Assembly (NCBI GenBank): GCA_020696855.1
Contig: JAJFMT010000007.1
Coordinates: forward strand, 1 to 49,300
Origin: Pseudobdellovibrio sp.
GTDB lineage: Bacteria > Bdellovibrionota > Bdellovibrionia > Bdellovibrionales > Bdellovibrionaceae
Direction: 5' to 3'
DNA length: 49,300 nucleotides
Shown: positions 46,760 through 49,300 of the stretch, in pieces
Layout of the letters: the number at the start of each line of letters is the position of its first letter
How positions within the stretch are numbered: the first letter of the stretch is position 1
Notes under the pieces: model-generated
Told to the model about the DNA's origin: nothing
The model's database searches: none
The model's input: the letters and a program-made list of their open reading frames with translations, nothing else
Program-made: the position numbers and the translations under genes

Positions 46760-47743
46760 ATGTCTGTTGTAAAACTCTCTCTTCTTTTAATGCTTTTTCA
46801 GGGGTCTATTGCCTATGGCGCAACGGCAGAGGAAGTTTATATTTCCCGTTTTCGTCCACGCATAGAAGCAGTTAAAACCAAACTTGAATCCCAGAATACT
46901 CTTCATGACCGCACGGGGCCCACCCCGGCCTGTAAAAAACGTTATGAAAAGCTTTACAGCAACGGAGACCTTAAAATCGCGCTGGCGCTTGGTTACTACG
47001 ATAACCGTCCGGGCGGTAATGCCGTACAAGATATTGTAATGGATGCCGAGATATCACGGATGCTGACATCAAAATGCACTCCTAACCAAACCGTCTGTGG
47101 ATTTTCTGAAGTGAAGCCTAACCCTACAGACAAATACTCCAAATTTTTCGGTAAAAGAGTCAGTGGCCCTGATGGCAGTGCCCGGATTATTAAAATTAAA
47201 CTGTTTCATGCTGCTGAAAACATTAATGATGATGTGAACCGCACAAGCGAAGCTCAGGTTTTGCGAAGTAATGCAGTCGAAAACGCTTTCAGGTATTCTT
47301 TGCGAACGGCTGATGTCGTGTTTTACCTGGGCCATTCACGTGACGGCGGAGGCCCTGATTTTGATCCTCCAAGAATACTGCCGGACTTGCATGTTGATTA
47401 TAACTGGTACCACCAGAATAAAGGCGACTTCCGGGAACTACTGACTGAGATCGGTGCGCGCGCGCAACCTCCTAAATTGCTGGCGATGTTAAGCTGTTCT
47501 TCGGCGATGCATTTCGCTGCAGGAATTCGCAGGGTTTCTCCGCACGCAGGATTGTTGCTTTCATTAAATACAATCGGCGACGGTCAAATGTTTGAAGGGC
47601 TGGGAACGTTTTTAAACGGTATTCAAAAATTCAGATGTGAAGCCCAGTTGAGCGCTGATTTAAACGCGGTTAATATCGATAAAACAAAAGTAGGAGCTCA
47701 AGAGAGATCGCTACTTCAGTTTCGTGGCTTTCCGCCTCAGTAG
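46760..47743 (+). CDS. Secreted clan CD (caspase/CHAT-like) peptidase candidate
   Basis: 327 residues. Signal peptide ...LLLMLFQGSIAYGA before TAEEVYIS. The strand ADVVFYLGHSRDGGG with H192 and the strand KLLAMLSCSSAMHF with C246 have the order and spacing of the His-Cys dyad in caspases, gingipains and CHAT proteases (hydrophobic strand-G-H and hydrophobic strand-C). Other cysteines (C58, C100, C107) suggest disulfides. No C-terminal sorting domain. The usual Gly after the His is Ser here, so activity is unproven. The substrate would be outside the cytoplasm. Confidence 0.6.
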   Translation: MSVVKLSLLLMLFQGSIAYGATAEEVYISRFRPRIEAVKTKLESQNTLHDRTGPTPACKKRYEKLYSNGDLKIALALGYYDNRPGGNAVQDIVMDAEISRMLTSKCTPNQTVCGFSEVKPNPTDKYSKFFGKRVSGPDGSARIIKIKLFHAAENINDDVNRTSEAQVLRSNAVENAFRYSLRTADVVFYLGHSRDGGGPDFDPPRILPDLHVDYNWYHQNKGDFRELLTEIGARAQPPKLLAMLSCSSAMHFAAGIRRVSPHAGLLLSLNTIGDGQMFEGLGTFLNGIQKFRCEAQLSADLNAVNIDKTKVGAQERSLLQFRGFPPQ

Positions 47744-47799
47744 ACAGCTCACTAACTTAAAATAAAATTTTTTGAAATTTAAAAAGGCTCAAAAGTAAA

Positions 47800-48630
47800 A
47801 TGAAATCATTATCATCCGTTTTGTCACAAATGAAAAAATCTTCCGAAAAGTTCAGTGAAAAAGAAAATGAAAATGATTTAAAAGAACTGAAATTAAAAAT
47901 TCTTCGTATTCAGCAAGGCGCCTGGCATTGTAAAAAAAGAATTATCATCTTGTTCGAAGGGTTTGATGCCGCCGGAAAAGGCGGGGCCATTCGCAGGCTG
48001 GTTGAACCTTTAGATCCCCGCGGGTATAAAGTATACAGTATTGCCGCACCAACGGAAGACGAGCAGGGTAAGCACTATCTTTACCGCTTCTGGAAGAAAC
48101 TTCCGTCACCTGGCACGATCGCTGTGTTTGACCGCTCTTGGTACGGGCGTGTGTTGGTAGAAAAAGTTGAAAGACTTACCGATGAAAAACGCCTTAAGGC
48201 CGCTTACGATGAAATTAATGAGTTTGAATCCATGCTGCAAGAAGATGGAATTGAAATTATCAAAATATTTTTGGCCGTTTCAAAAGACGAGCAGTTGAAG
48301 AGATTTGAAGAGCGCCTGAATAATCCTTACAAACAATGGAAGATCACTTCAGAAGATTTGCGTAACCGCAAAAAGTGGGATGCCTACGTCGAAGCCACTG
48401 ACGAATTGCTGAAAAAAACCAATAAAATAAAATGGTATGTCGTTCCTGCTGACGATAAAGATTTTGCCCGCCGAGAAGTGTTGGAGATTGTCACTGATAA
48501 TTTAAAACATCACGGCAAGTGGATGAGTAAAATAGCGGAAACCAAAGAATTCCGAAGCCTGAAAAAAGAAATTATTTTTGCAGCTTTTATTACGGTGCAG
48601 ACTCCAAAAGCCATGCGGCCCCTGAATTAG
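47800..48630 (+). CDS. ppk2: Polyphosphate kinase 2 family protein
   Basis: 276 residues, usual PPK2 length. Walker A GFDAAGKGG (about 54-62), Walker B FDRSWYGR (about 110-117) and the lid segment with ERLNNPYKQWKITSEDL followed by the family R-K-W-D. PPK2 uses polyphosphate to phosphorylate nucleoside mono- or diphosphates, or runs the reverse, in the cytosol. Subclass cannot be fixed by eye. The C-terminal tail after about residue 250 (ITVQTPKAMRPLN) is unusual and lies over the 3' end of the convergent FG-GAP gene (41-bp overlap). The ribosome site is weak (AAAAGGCTC). Confidence 0.92.
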   Translation: MKSLSSVLSQMKKSSEKFSEKENENDLKELKLKILRIQQGAWHCKKRIIILFEGFDAAGKGGAIRRLVEPLDPRGYKVYSIAAPTEDEQGKHYLYRFWKKLPSPGTIAVFDRSWYGRVLVEKVERLTDEKRLKAAYDEINEFESMLQEDGIEIIKIFLAVSKDEQLKRFEERLNNPYKQWKITSEDLRNRKKWDAYVEATDELLKKTNKIKWYVVPADDKDFARREVLEIVTDNLKHHGKWMSKIAETKEFRSLKKEIIFAAFITVQTPKAMRPLN

Positions 48631-49300
48631 CAGCGCCTGAAGAGGCACTGTTGTATATCGTCGTGTTTTGTACCCCGGCAAGAACGGCGCTTTCGTATGG
48701 GCCACCCACAGCGATTGCAGAGTTACTGATGGCAACGCTATAGCCAAAGGAATTTGAAATATTTGGGTTGCCGGGTTCCTGAACTGTTTCAATGTAGTCC
48801 CTGGATGCTTTCATTTTGTAAATGTAGACTCTGCCGTTTGAACTCGAATAGCCAGGGGCTCCGACAACCAGCGTATTTTCAAATAATGAAACGGAAGATC
48901 CAAACTGCTGAGCACCGGTGGTGTTGTTAGGCTTAACATAAGTATCCAAAGACCATGATCCCGTATTTTTTTTGTAAACGAAGGCGGCACCACGGGCAGT
49001 ACCATTAACAAAAGAAGTGGTTGCGGTGCCCTGTGAATTGCCGCGCTCTGAGCTTGCACCAACTGCAATGTAATTTCCGTATACGCTGACAGAGCAGCCG
49101 TACCCGTCGTTGGTTTCAGGCAAGAGAGCTGTCACAGTTCCCGTATTGGGCCACGTAGCCCCGGACCCTTCAAAGATTTCGGTAAAACCTGTATTAGATA
49201 CATAAAGTGTATCGGGAACACTAGTGACAGCAATAACGCCATTATGAATAGCAACACTGCTCCCAAACCGGTTTTGGGCCGTGGAAGTATGGGTTAACAT
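48590..49300 (-). CDS. FG-GAP repeat protein, C-terminal part
   Basis: The last 236 residues of a longer protein; the gene is cut by the window end. It shows four or more blade-like units with the pattern (F)GSSVAI/SVYGNYIAVGA: NRFGSSVAIHNGVIAVTS, GYGCSVSVYGNYIAVGA, QFGSSVSLFENTLVVGA and SFGYSVAISNSAIAVGG. These are integrin-alpha-like FG-GAP repeats that fold as a beta-propeller, normally in secreted or surface adhesion proteins. The Ca-binding Asp-rich loops of true integrins are not evident. The stop at 48590 overlaps the end of the PPK2 gene. Confidence 0.85.
   Translation of the reverse strand: MLTHTSTAQNRFGSSVAIHNGVIAVTSVPDTLYVSNTGFTEIFEGSGATWPNTGTVTALLPETNDGYGCSVSVYGNYIAVGASSERGNSQGTATTSFVNGTARGAAFVYKKNTGSWSLDTYVKPNNTTGAQQFGSSVSLFENTLVVGAPGYSSSNGRVYIYKMKASRDYIETVQEPGNPNISNSFGYSVAISNSAIAVGGPYESAVLAGVQNTTIYNSASSGAANSGAAWLLESAP

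Overview
The window comes from a Gram-negative bacterium of moderate GC. It has outer-membrane-type beta-barrel candidates, lipoboxes, many small signal-peptide proteins, a DUF5939 adenylate cyclase, a KaiC-like ATPase fused in operon to a hybrid kinase, and several hybrid kinases and free receivers. This mix suggests Bdellovibrionota (Bdellovibrio or a relative), but no rRNA or marker gene is present to prove it. I see no tRNA, rRNA, CRISPR array, insertion sequence or prophage. Layout: 0-6.5 kb holds a MATE transporter start, a proline-rich secreted protein broken by two apparent frameshifts in tandem repeats, small secreted proteins, a GHPGH-repeat protein, an FMN reductase and a BON protein. 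6.5-15.2 kb is a dense stress island: Q/G-rich peptide, YflT-like, AI-2E family permease, ferritin-like, CBS, DUF883, CsbD, DUF1328, hemerythrin, GlsB/YeaQ and lipoproteins. 15.3-25 kb is a phosphorelay block: one hybrid kinase, six further receiver proteins including an NtrC-type sigma54 activator, and two stand-alone Hpt proteins. 25-38.7 kb mixes a Gfo/Idh oxidoreductase, a second hemerythrin, OsmC, YitT, a purine permease, an adenylate cyclase, an OmpA lipoprotein and envelope proteins. 38.9-49.3 kb holds the KaiC-like/hybrid kinase pair, a secreted FAM20/HipA-like kinase candidate, an SDR, a DMT permease, FKBP, a secreted clan CD-like protein, PPK2 and an FG-GAP protein cut by the window end. 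The main observation is that at least 12, perhaps 17, sites matching the sigma54 -24/-12 consensus (TGGCAC-N5-TTGCW, exact spacing) stand just upstream of the stress and envelope genes. They often form divergent pairs, and they are absent in front of ordinary metabolic and transport genes. An NtrC-family activator with an intact GAFTGA loop lies in the middle and is divergent from one of these promoters. The genes concerned (CsbD, hemerythrin, OsmC, YflT, DUF883, DUF1328, GlsB) are ones that many other bacteria place under SigmaS, SigmaB or EcfG. My inference is that this lineage has wired its general and envelope stress response to sigma54, fed by the adjacent phosphorelay.
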